From Cranoglanis bouderius (lineage: Eukaryota; Chordata; Actinopteri; Siluriformes; Cranoglanididae), in NCBI GenBank assembly GCA_023630585.1, contig CM042555.1:10694001-10758000 (forward strand): a stretch of DNA of 64,000 nucleotides, written 5' to 3'. Both the position numbers and the translations under genes were made by a program. Position 1 is the stretch's first letter. Every line of letters starts with the position of its first letter. The notes beneath the pieces are model-generated. The model had not been told where the DNA came from and searched no databases. It was given only the letters and a program-made list of their open reading frames with translations. Positions 33,501-46,984 of this stretch are shown in pieces.

Positions 33501-33520
33501 CAGCAATAATCTCAACACAC

Positions 33521-36307
33521 CATTAGGTGGGCCAGCAGCTTGGAATCCTGGATAAGCGGTCTGTGTGGTGGGCCTGGCATAAACTGGTGGCTCTTCTCCA
33601 AAAACCACAATCATCACTTGGATCAGCCCAAACAAATCTGACTCAGGCTAAATCAACAGGAAAAAAAAGATTATTAACTAGTACCTGAAAAGTGGATCCT
33701 TTAAAATGACAGTGGAATCATATCGCATTGGTAAAGAATGAAAGAAAGATTAACAAAACTTGCCTATGTGTAAAATTAACCATCAACTTACATGTTTCCA
33801 TTCATGCAAATACGGGAGGTAGATTTTTCCATTGGCATCGACATGCTTCCCTGTTTTGATCATCATGGCACTAGTGGGCTTGACAAAGCAGATGGGAGGA
33901 TTGTATGGATGGGTGTCCAGCAGCCACAAGCAAATGGGAATGTTGTATACAGTTCCTAAATAATAGAAAACAAGCAAAAGTGAAGAAAAATGGCAAAAGA
34001 AAAAGTCAAACCTTCACCAAAGACTACAACAGAACCTGTGAATTTCCATAGTTGTACAGAACCCACTTTTTCTATTTTTAATACCATAGCAGAGCTCTCA
34101 GTAATGTGATGACAGCGCGCTTTAAGACAAGATATGCTGTACGTTCGCATACAAGCCAGTACACACCACACGCATTCACATATAAAATGTATCAGTGAAT
34201 TGGATTGTAAAATAAATTAAATCCAACTAGTTAATGATCCAGTATTGGCCCTGATACTGATACTCTGGCTCAGATTGGTCCATCCCTAAAAGTCCATCAA
34301 CACACCACAAATCTATCATTCACCATGGCAAATAAATAAATAAATAAATGTGTTAGTGTGTTGGAGTAAGCCCATTAGCAATAGGGCCTGATGTGTTGTA
34401 CATTCACATCAAAATCAGCCATTGTTGAATGGATGTATACAGGTGTAAATGGACACAAATGAACACGGAGAATACTTAATTACATCCTGTATGTGTTCAT
34501 TTAACATGATAAAAGTTTATTAAATGACTGTAGGAGATCATGTAACCATCAGATCATGTGTGTGTTCTTGTTCTTCTCACCTTTAAAGCTCACTGGTACA
34601 GTTCCTGTAAGACTCAGTAACTCTCTGTTGTTGCCATCATTGAACACTATGAAAAGTTGTGTTGTAAGACAGAAAAGTTAAGAAATCAGCCACAACCAAA
34701 CTAAATATTTATTTATTTATATACATATAAACATGTTTTATATGTCTGGTTTTACCTCATGCTGTAAATTCTTTTAAGGCAAGACACTACATGTGAATAA
34801 TGGCATTTTTAAAACAACAGATATCACAATCAACCTGTGCCAGTGGACTGCTGATATTCTTACAAGTATTTTTTGTATTTGTATTTTTGTAACTTTTACA
34901 AATATATCGATTTATTTATGCAAATGAGCCTTTGTGTAATTAAACACACATACATATGCATACTTAAAAGCAAAAATCCTGTCTTTTGATGATGTTACAT
35001 TTACATTTACTAACCCCACTTCCATAAAAGTTGGGATTTTTTCTAAAATGCAATACAAACAAAAATCTGTGATTTGTCAAGCCTCTTGAAACTTTAATTA
35101 ACTGACAAAAGTACAAAGACAAGATATTCAGTGTTTTCACTGACCAACTTAATTGTATTTTGTAAATATAAACAAATTTAGAATTTGATACTTTAAACAC
35201 ACTCAAAAAAAAAAAAAAAGTTGGGACAGAGGCAAAATAAGACTGAAAAGTTTATAGAATATTCAAGTAACACCATTTTTGGAGGATCAGGTTAATTAGT
35301 AACAGGGGAGGGTATCAAGATTGGGCATAAAAGGAGCATCCACCAAAAGCTCAGTCTTTGCAAGGAAGGATGTGTCATGGCTCACCACTTTGTGCCACAC
35401 TTCGTGAGAGAATTGTCAGTCAGTTCAAAAAGAACATTGCAATATTGCAAAGAATTTAGGTCTTTCACCATCTACAGTGCATAATATTGTGAAAAGATTT
35501 ATGGAACCAACCAGACTGTTGCACCAGTAAGGTGCAAAAGCCAGCATCTGTGATGGTATGGGGGTGCATCAGTGCCCATGGTATGGGGTGACTTTCATAT
35601 GTGTGAAGGTACCATTGACATGGAGGCATATATTGGGATTTTAGAGAGACATATGTGCCATCAAGGCAATGTCTTTTCCCAGGAAGTCCATGGTTAATTC
35701 AGCAGGACAATTCCAGGCCTCATTCTGCAAGTGCTACAACAGCGTGGCTTCGTAAACACAGAGTGCGTGTGCTTGACTGGCCTGCCAGCAGTCCAGATCT
35801 GTCTCCTATGGCGCATCATGAAGAGGAGAATCAGACAATGGCGACTAGAAATGTCGTCATATTTCCTGAAGCCACTCAGCTGGAAAAAACATGGCAGACA
35901 AATTCTCAGCCAACTTCCGGCTACAGATGTAAGTAGCTTGTTATCGTTGTTGGAGCTCTCAAATGATTACTTACGTTAGCAATTTTTAACTTTATTTGTT
36001 GTTCTATATACGCTTTGTTTGACTCTAATGACGTTTAGGTGTTTTTTTTTTGTTTGTTTGTTTGTTTTTTAAGTACCATGACAGAAACACGTGTGATTAA
36101 ACTAACAAATTTATATGACACATAAAACTTAAATATTTTATTTCATTTATTTACTTATTTTATTTTATAATAAGTTTTTGATTTTTGGTGACGTTTTACA
36201 ACGCGAGTACGTAGTCATGGCGCTGGAAATTGAGCTATCAGTGTTCCAATGTGTAGTGAGCCAGGGTCCGTACCAGTTACAGTGGTTACAGTGGTAAAAA
36301 CATGTAT

Positions 36308-36344
<37 letters not shown>

Positions 36345-37394
36345 CAACAACAACAAGAAGTCACGATTTGATGACAAGCTATTAAATCACTATAGCCTAT
36401 CGATACACCTACTGTACCTACTGATGAGTCGGGAAACTGAAGACAGGTGGTTTATCTCCATCTCTACTCCTGACGGCCTGATCTGTCTCACTGCATAGCA
36501 TGGATGACTCACATGTGGAAACACCTTCCCTTCTTACAGCTACTTCCCACTGCCTCAAGGGTGAGAAAAGTTAGCTCGCCAACTAACTACAGTAAGATTC
36601 ACAATATGTCAGTCGATCAGCCGAAACGAGGAACTTGTCATAAAAGTCGGTTTGGAGAAAAACAGCAGTATAGATGAAAATCTCGATTATGGGCAATTTA
36701 GTTTATAATATAAATTACAATATAAGCTAAGACTTATTACTGTTGCCCGGACCAATATGGCGGCGACGCTGACATATGAACCATTGGCCAATGAGGCGTC
36801 TATTTATATGTCTATAACCAGTGCCCCCCAACTCGTGTACACGATATACAGTACTGATTCACGACCGAGGGAACCTAGGAAGCTGATTGAGACACACCCT
36901 AAGTTTCAGATAAGTCGTGAGTGGACATAAAAAGTGAAATAAACATTTTCCTGTTGGGTCTGATAGTTTAAGAGAAGACGTGTTACATATGCAGTTTATC
37001 AAATAAAAGAAATCTGAAAAAAGGCTGACAAACAAAATTCTCGTTTCTCTCTGTAGTGTCTTGCCTTAAATTGTATAACCTATGTCATCTTTATTTACAT
37101 TCTCAACGCTATACACTATTTTTTTTTTTTTTTTACTTAAAACTACTAATCATACCTTAAACTTACCATAAATGTCCATCAAAGGCTTCAGGTCCCTGTA
37201 CTGATTCATCACACTAGTGAGATCCCTCATGATCAGGTCTCTGTATTTATAACTCTAAACAAGAAAAAGAAACCTTTCAGTTTTGACAAATAGAAAATAA
37301 TAACAGGAACATAAAAAACTCGAAAGAGTTTCACGAACACGAAGTTAACTACCTTAGACAGCATTTTCCGCAAAGCATTTTCGTTCACAGCCAT
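33521..37394 (-). CDS. tsg101 partial duplicate: exons 1-5 (UEV domain), all intact
   Basis: Exons on the minus strand: 37353-37394, 37167-37254, 34581-34646, 33792-33955 and 33521-33647. Lengths are identical to tsg101 exons 1-5 (42, 88, 66, 164, 127) and the GT-AG sites are preserved. Flanking intron sequence also matches, so this is a DNA duplication and not a retrocopy. It codes 162 residues plus one base, the complete UEV domain ([45 protein letters not shown]). Differences from tsg101: exon 1 has 2 (both amino-acid changing), exon 2 has 9 (7 residues changed), exon 3 none, exon 4 has 3 (one, Tyr81His) and exon 5 has 3 (one, Phe to Tyr). No stop or frameshift. tsg101 exons 6-10 are absent; homology ends near 33502. 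The next exons on this strand are the OB-fold exons, in compatible phase, so a chimeric gene is likely. It could also be a non-expressed fragment. Confidence 0.8.
35000..35845 (+). mobile_element. decayed mariner/Tc1-type element in duplicate intron 2
   Basis: It begins with the fish element end 'ccccacttccataaaagttg'. Around 35470-35530 it has transposase-like words. Around 35690-35810 it codes [13 protein letters not shown] and [15 protein letters not shown] (second catalytic Asp block). It is cut off before the Glu. It lies in the part of intron 2 that has no counterpart in tsg101 itself. Confidence 0.65.
35846..36890. other. unassigned insert in duplicate intron 2, partly CpG-containing
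   Basis: No counterpart in the parental tsg101 intron. It includes an AAT/AAC run (36309-36356), an ATG-led short frame ending at a consensus donor (35891-35928) and a YY1-like AATATGGCGGC (about 36770-36780), followed by 'ggccaatgaggcgtctattt', which looks like part of a fish MITE. Confidence 0.4.
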
Positions 37395-37561
37395 GTTTTG
37401 AATAAACAGAATAAATTTATTTCAACTTCCAAGCCGACAAAACAAGTCACCAATTTTGTGCCGATGTCCAGTTACTTTACTTTCGCTATGACATCGCGCA
37501 TGCTCACTGACATCCAGCGAGCCTCAACGCAGAAGTCCTGGGTTATTTCCAGTCAGCTGAA
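37395..37561 (-). promoter_or_regulatory. duplicated tsg101 promoter, partly decayed
   Basis: It aligns with 24232-24401. The NRF1-like GCGCATGC is kept (37496-37503). The three ETS-like cores read actttcgc, gcagaagt and atttccag, all altered relative to tsg101. Its upstream side is interrupted by the fold-back element. Confidence 0.6.
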
Positions 37562-37563
37562 TA

Positions 37564-38357
37564 TGGGAAGCCAAACAACTGAAAAGCTGGTCCAAACTGA
37601 GCTACTCAGAAGAACCGTGAAGCGCGGACCAAATACCTGCGCGACCCATCGGGTAGCGCGGCGCGACCCACTCAACCGCGCGGCGCGGACCAATTGATAT
37701 GCGCGACCCACTGGACAGCGCGGCGCGGGCGGGTTTTAAACGCGCTGCGCGGACCATTTTGGACCTCCTAGAGCGAGTCAGGAGACCTGCGCGACCCAGT
37801 GATCAGCGCAGCGCAAAATAAACTGGGAGAGACTAAATAGATAATCATTTGATTACTTACAACCATGCAAATAGGCTGACAGTTACGTGTTCCTGCTCTT
37901 TAAAAAGAAACAATCTGAATATGAATACACTTTAGTGAAACCTCTGAAGTCTGAAGTTTTTTACTGTGTGTCGATTATTGTTTCTTCCAAGGGCTTAGTC
38001 AATTTCATTAAGGATTTTAGGACTATTTAAAGTAATATTCTCCTAGCCCGGTGTCCCATCTGTTATAGGAACTGTTGATAGCAGTAGTATTTTAGAGTAG
38101 AATTTTGGGGAAGAATTCAAATGAAGTTGCACTGCGCTGATCACTGGGTCGCGCAGGTCTCGTGACTCGCGCTAGGAGGTCCAAAATGGTCCGCGCAGCG
38201 CGTTTAAAACCCGCCCGCGCCGCGCTGTCCAGTGGGTCGCGCATATCAATTGGTCCGCGCCGCGCTACGCAGTGGGTCGCGCAGGTATTTTGTCCGCGCT
38301 GCGCTGTTCTTCTGAGTAGCTCACTTTGGACCAGCTTTTGAGCTGTTTGGCTTCCCA
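37564..38357. mobile_element. CpG-rich fold-back DNA element
   Basis: Terminal inverted repeats start TGGGAAGCCAAAC and end with its complement, flanked by TA on both sides. The inverted arms are about 230-250 bp (37564-37816 and 38126-38357), separated by about 310 bp of AT-rich DNA. The arms hold several diverged units of a gcgcgaccca-n-agcgcggcgcg type. No transposase frame. The family is not recognised. Confidence 0.75.
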
Positions 38358-38359
38358 TA

Positions 38360-41340
38360 GATGTCTAACGATCAACACTGTAAAAGACTTATAGTATAGC
38401 CTGTAGTCACTGCATGTGGTAGAAATATGTAGTTATAGTGTGAATGATTCCTCATTATAGTCTAACAAAAATAAGTAACTAAGTGAGTAAGTAAGTAAAC
38501 AAACAAACAAATAAATAAACAAGACATGTCTGGATTATTTCACACCTTTATGTCTTCCTCAACACATAAGAAAAATGTACAGTGTTTTGTTATTATTGAT
38601 ATCGTTTAAATATAATAAATTAAACTTTTAACTGAACATGAATTGTGCACAAACAGCTCATTACGATTTCTAAATGTATATACTTTTATGTTGAAAGTTT
38701 GTTTGTGGAGACAGCACTTTTTTTTTTTTTTTTTTTTTTTTTTAAGAACAAACTCACTTTGAGTCAATAAAATTAACCTACTAGCAGCAGACCTCTTAGA
38801 GATCAAGAGCTACTAAGACTTTTAGACCCAATGCACAAATCATTTAGACATCCCAAAAATGGTGCTGTTTAGGAATTGCACAGGTATGAATTCCACAAAT
38901 ATGTAATGACTGTAACTAATTTAACTTGCATCTAAATATGATCATTGATACCATGACCCAGAGAAGTGCTTAGTATCTGCCAAAAAAAAACAAACAAACA
39001 AAAAAAAACGCCTTTTTTCAAGCTCACTGCCCCAACTATCTTGTCTTTACATAATAACAATAAAGCAGGAGTTCTCAAACTTTTTTGAGATAGTGAGTCT
39101 TTTAACTCACATTGAATTCCGTAAAATGAATTCCATTGGCTCCCTCATACAGCTTTTTATTCCTGAACACATTACGTCAAAGCTGACATTATTTATAGTA
39201 TTCATATTTATTTATAGTATATGGTAGTATTCATAGTTGTTTTTGAGTTATTAGGGTTTTAATTAAACTAATTCATCTGGATTAAATTCAAGTGACCAGT
39301 CAATTCAGTTAATAACTATAACATGTAATAAACATAATAACTTTGATAATAATGGGTTGTGACATACCACTTTAACAGCTTTTTTTTTTTTTTTTTTTTT
39401 TAAATCAGACCCTAGTTATGCTTCCCATACCCCACTGCAATAAAGGTATAAAAAATGGTTACAATATCAATCACTTAAGATTTAGCAATGTAATTCCGTT
39501 CCATTAAACAGAACTGGTATCAAGTAAAGTGACTCTGCACCAGTGAAATGATTATTGAAGTATTTAAAAAAAAAAAAAAAAGAAAACACCATAATGCACA
39601 TCTCATGATCAGTCATATCAAATATATGCACGTCAGCATACACAGCATGTGTAACTGTGTGACTTATTGAACTTACTAATCAGATAACTACCAAAGTCAT
39701 GAAATGGTCCAGGAGCAGCTCATTTATTGCTATAATTTGGAGAGATTTATACTGTAGCACTGTAAAAGCCACCGGTTGTTGAAATGTTAACATAATTTCA
39801 CTGTTGAAAAAATCTTGGAAACCATTACAGGTCACTGAGTTTCTGGTGGTTTGTAATATTTAGTAATTGTAAGGTGTGTTTTCTAAAATACTACAAATAC
39901 TTCAGTTGGGTAGCCCCTGACTGATTATAGACACATCTAAGTAGACACATCTATATTTCTAATAGGATACAATTGTTTCATACAGAGTTCTGAATTTCTA
40001 TGTGGTAATAAGCTGCAGTTTAATATTGTTTCAATGGGCTTCTGTTATCCACATCTGGGAACCTAACTGCCTGGATTGTGCACTTCAGGAGGTCTGCGAG
40101 GAAACAACGAAGCGCTGATATATAACTTTTTTTTCTTTCTTCGTTATCTCCTAGTTCAGCAGAACGGGGAGATATTTCATTAAGATAGAACAACTCAGTA
40201 TATCCTGGATCTGACTCAAGAGTGAGTGGAGTCCGGAAACCATTAAACCATTATTATTACCCTATGGGGAAAATGTTTAATGTTTAAAACCAATCCACCT
40301 ATGAAGTGACTCCTAATATCTAATATTTCTATTTTTTTTTCAGCAGTGTTATAATATTTATCACCTGTTAATCAACAGAAAAGAAAGGAAAACATTCAGG
40401 ATTGAATAGAGTAACTGCTACTCGTTACTGCACTTTTGTTGCTAGTGAATGCGTTATCAATTAACTTTACATCTTACTAAGCAATTGGTTCTCACTTCAA
40501 TGTACATTAAGATTAAAATAAAAAGATAAAAAAGATATTAGAACACAATGCAATATCACAGTAATCCCTAAAAGACCACTGATTTTAATGTTTCAGCACT
40601 TGAATTGGTAACATCAGCACTTCATTTCCCTTTCTAAACACTCATATAAGTAGAAAGAACATAACCATCAAGTCAAACCATTCACAATAAGACAAGAGAC
40701 TCCAAACCAAACCACACTGTCTCAACCCTGTGCCCTGAGCAGCAATAAAGCACAGTGATGGGCAGAAATAGAAGTGCTTTAGGCTTTTAAGGTTGCAATA
40801 TGTGCAATTCAGTTAGAGTCTGCCCTCTGTGAAATAAAGCAACCTATAGGCACCATGTATTAACGCTCCAGAAAAGCACGAATGAACACAAAGCAGACAA
40901 AACTTGTCAAATGTTTGGTACTAGAATCCTACATTTTCATTGTTATTTAAATAAAGACCAACAGATATAGAGGAAAAAGAGGATCACATATGAAATGTGG
41001 CCTCGTACTTAAAACACAGTCTTATGCCATGTGCAAATCAAAGATGTCCAAGCAGTGTGTTCCCTTATCACTGTACCTTGATCAACACTATGAACTATTG
41101 CACTGGAACAGTGAAGTATTTCGCTGTGAGAGAGGTCAGTAAATATGTACATTATATCGAGTTAGGCCCTTCTCAAGAAATGGCATACAAGTTGTATATT
41201 TTTCCCCACATTACATTTGCTAATCTAACCATTATGTTCACAAATCCAAGTACAATAATAATTCTACATTCCTCCTGTATGTTGGTCAAAAGTCCACAGC
41301 TGATGAGGTGATAGGCAAGGTTATTGTTTCCAGTTCAGAG
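38360..41340. other. intergenic, nothing recognised
   Basis: AT-rich DNA with poly-T runs (38720-38743, 39380-39400) and simple AAAT/AAAC runs. No supported exon. It lies downstream of hras and upstream of the duplicate's promoter. Confidence 0.45.
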
Positions 41341-41350
41341 TAGATAGTGT

Positions 41351-41619
41351 TTTATTAGGGATAACATATTTAGTGTGGCAGTCCTTAACACAACCCAAGC
41401 AAACCCAGTGTTGAGACTTGTCTTTGAGGTAAATTTTCTCCAGTGGAGGCCAGAGTCAGAGATGTCCTCAGCAAACGAATGTGGAGAGTCAATCCACTTG
41501 TGCCAATGTTAAGGGTTTCCTTTTATACAGTCTGTCCCAACCTCTAACATCTGTGGAGGCATCGCAGTGTTGGAGCAGTGCAGCCGCTCCAAAAGTCTCT
41601 TCCATTTTATACAAGTAAC
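41351..41619 (-). other. hras: candidate hras 3' UTR terminal exon
   Basis: A CAG acceptor ends at 41620, so the exon starts at 41619. A donor (GTGAGT) is only 4 bases after the hras stop (44070), the same arrangement as mammalian HRAS, whose 3' UTR is spliced. An AATAAA signal complements 41351-41356. The 3' end is inferred. Confidence 0.5.
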
Positions 41620-42007
41620 CTGAGAAATGAGAACATGGATACCTCGTCATTAGCTGCTTTAGGCAAATCGCTTTACATGCACGCACACACAAACTCAAAA
41701 GGATTCAAAGGAGTTTTCCACTCAAACAATTAGAGACATTTCTTATTTTTACTTTAACAAAAACACAATAATTCCCATGAGAACCTTTTTAAATAATAGT
41801 ATTTTCAGTCTAAAATGTGGAAAAATTATTGCCATACCTAAAGAACAGTTAAAATAAGCACACATTATCATTCTTTAAAAAAAAAAAAACCCTCCTCTGT
41901 CTGTCTGTCTATCTATCTACAGCTGCACCAGATCATAAAGTGCAAGACACAAGACCTGCAGCCTCATTTCATTTGGCCAGTGAGAACTTGGAAAAAAAAC
42001 AATAAAT

Positions 42008-43255
42008 TAGAGATGCACCGATCGACCGGCCAGGGACCGGAATCGGCAGATTTTCTGCATGCTCGGCCCGGACCGGTGACCGGCCGGTCAGTCTCACATC
42101 TTTCCGATTCTGAGCCGGTCCGTGTTGTTGCCAGCGGCACAGGCAATAATGTCACAGCCACGCTGACAGCCGCATGTAAACATGTCGTAGGCAAAAATGC
42201 GAAAACCCATTGACCTACTGGAGGATCAACAAAGATCGTTTCCCTGCGCTTGCTCCACTTGCCCGAGCCCCTACCTCTCTGCTCCATGTACAAGCGTTGA
42301 AAGTGATCGCTTGTTTAGCTTGGCTGGACATGTGATAGATGAAAGGAGAAACCGATTATCAGGTGACAAGGCAGAGATGCTTCTGTTTGTGAAGAAAAAC
42401 TTGCCATTAATGCTCAAGTATACATATGTTGGCAACAAAGAAAGGTTCCTTGTGTAAAGCTTTACACAGAGAGGCCAGATAGCCTGAATGGTTGGAGCCA
42501 GGTGTAAGCAAAACTCACGTATCTGATATTTCACACTGGTTTATTATCAGCGTTGTCGATCCCCCGCACACATGGGGCAGTTTGAAAAACACTCCACTAA
42601 CAACTGCGTTACTGAACATAAATAAAACAGGGCAAAGAGCAACAGAAATAAAACCAGGCTTTACATGCATACATGCGATGATCATAGCTCGCGCTCCGTC
42701 TACCGACTGCCCACTCATCAGTGTGGGAGTAAGAGAGAGCGTTCCACCTTAAAGGAGCAGTAACTAATTCTACTTGTTACACTTGTTATTTAATTATTAG
42801 CCACTGCACCTATTAATATTTGGAAGAGTTTTGTACACTTCAGTTTTTTTCATAGGCTTGTAATCTTTGGACTTTTGTGAGACGAGTAAAAAAAGAGAAA
42901 AAGGTCAATTTATAAACATAGTGGAAAATGATATCTGTTTTGTTATATAAAGCAACTCATTTTCAGTTAATTGTTATTTCTACCTCTTTCCAGTCACAGA
43001 GCACTTTATTTTGAGAGTTGTTTAAGTGAGAGAAGATCCTGTAACTTAGTGCAGTTTGGGGGAAATTGTAATGTTTAATAATTCTTTTATTATGAAAATA
43101 AAATTTTGCAGTGAAGAAAAGTAGATTTTTGTTTGTATATGCTGTCAATTATAGTTCTTAGAAAGAAAATCGGAATTGGCAAAAATCTGTATCGGCAGGT
43201 CACACTTACAAAAAAATCGGAATCGGCCAAAAAAACTGCAATCGGTGCATCTCTA
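42008..43255 (+). mobile_element. hAT-family element, internally deleted
   Basis: Inverted ends TAGAGATGCACCGAT and complement. Flanked by 8-bp duplications caataaat (42000-42007) and caataaag (43256-43263), 7 of 8 matching, as expected for hAT. It sits in the intron between hras coding exon 5 and the 3' UTR exon. Confidence 0.85.
42197..42457 (+). pseudogene. hAT transposase C-terminal (dimerisation) remnant
   Basis: It carries the hATC motif SVESDRLFSLAGHVIDERRN then RLSGDKAEMLLFVKKNLPL. The catalytic RNase-H-like core and the BED zinc finger are missing, so it is non-autonomous. Confidence 0.8.
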
Positions 43256-43263
43256 CAATAAAG

Positions 43264-44070
43264 TAATGGCCCGTAATATACTACAGCTAAACATTTTCAC
43301 ACTTCTTTCACATTTATTTCTTTCACCGCCAAACAATCCTTTCATATTAATAACGCTGCCGTGAAATACATTTGACTCAGAATAAGATTAAAATAACATT
43401 AATAATAGGGAAAACTTGCACTTTATAACTACTGATCCCTTTTCTTAAAATACACTATATTGATATTGCAGTGGTTCGATTTGTCATTACAAAATAAATT
43501 TTATATATTATTTGTGTCAAAATCATCTTGTGAAGTCTGTGTCGGTGCATGTCTCATATCGTGGGTTTACTGTATCGTCTCATGCCTAAGAAGTATACAT
43601 AGATGGTTATAAATGATATTAAGCACGAAAAAAAGACTTAATAAATTTTGAACATTCAAAAAAAAAAAAAATGAAATTGAACTTTAAAAAAAAGATATGT
43701 TGGTAAAATAAAACTATAGTGTTACCATGTTTAGCCTGACTAAATATGTTTTTTTTCACTGAATATTGTAGCAACAGTTATCTTCTTATTCATATTTAGA
43801 AAAATGATGATGTAAGTGATCATAATTATAAACATTTATTTATGTGTGATTTCAGTACCTACACCAGTACTGACCAACAGACCATTAGTGCTATAACTAA
43901 TTCACAATTACGTACCAATATTCTGCTAATCATCTCCTAATATACTGTATATAAGCAATGATGAAATGTAATTGTATTCACAGTGGACGGCATTCACAAT
44001 GCAACCGTAAAATTAATAAATAATAACTGTAAAATTAATAAATAATAACTGTAAAATTAAGGGCACTCAC
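43264..44070 (-). other. hras intron next to coding exon 5, nothing else recognised
   Basis: AT-rich, with a short tandem duplication of 'aaattaataaataataactgt' type at 44008-44058. Confidence 0.5.
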
Positions 44071-44074
44071 TTGG

Positions 44075-46407
<2,333 letters not shown>

Positions 46408-46984
46408 TTAGAATACACTAATGTGACTAACAGGCATGAACTGAATCAATTATACGACATTTCACAAATGTTCAATGCACAGGGTCATATATTATGCTAT
46501 CATTAAAATATTATCACCTTTTTATTATTCTGATTCATAGTTTGGTAATAGTTCAAGAGTTTGATTAATTCACTAGCAAAGAATGTTCCATGGTTTATTT
46601 ATGCTAGCCAAAAAAGTCAGAAATCTTATATAGCTTGCATTAATTAGCTACCTAAACTATGTTAGTTAGCTTGCTCTTTGCTCTGAGAGCCAAACCCAGT
46701 TTAAGCCATCATTTGAGCTGAGAAGCTAGCAAGCAAACACACATAATGTCACATGTATAGCTCACTGTATAGTAATGAAATGCTGCCAACTAGCCGACTG
46801 ACTTCTTATCAGGATTGTGCTGCACTTGTGGGTGACAATATGTGCTACAACGTGTGAATAACTTCCTGACTTCTACATGTACTTTGTCAAAATTTCTCGC
46901 CTTTCAGTGTAAAGTGGACATGGCTAATCTTGAATAAACTGTACATAAGCTTCATAAACTTCTGATGCCACTTGTCCCTCCCAC

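Noticed and set aside
35655..35936. 93-codon frame with a transposase-like start and unrelated end
   Set aside because: It joins a truncated mariner remnant to the next inserted block; a fusion by chance, not a gene.
33521..37394. Calling the tsg101 duplicate a processed pseudogene
   Set aside because: Introns, splice sites and promoter are all duplicated and the frames are open, so it is neither retroposed nor visibly broken.
37398..37697. Arg/Thr-rich 99-codon frame (and 38092-38358 on the minus strand) as proteins
   Set aside because: Both are readings of the two arms of the CpG-rich fold-back element.
41489..41698. 69-codon minus-strand frame as an extra coding exon of hras
   Set aside because: The hras stop lies before the intron, so this exon is 3' UTR; the frame has no similarity to any Ras tail.
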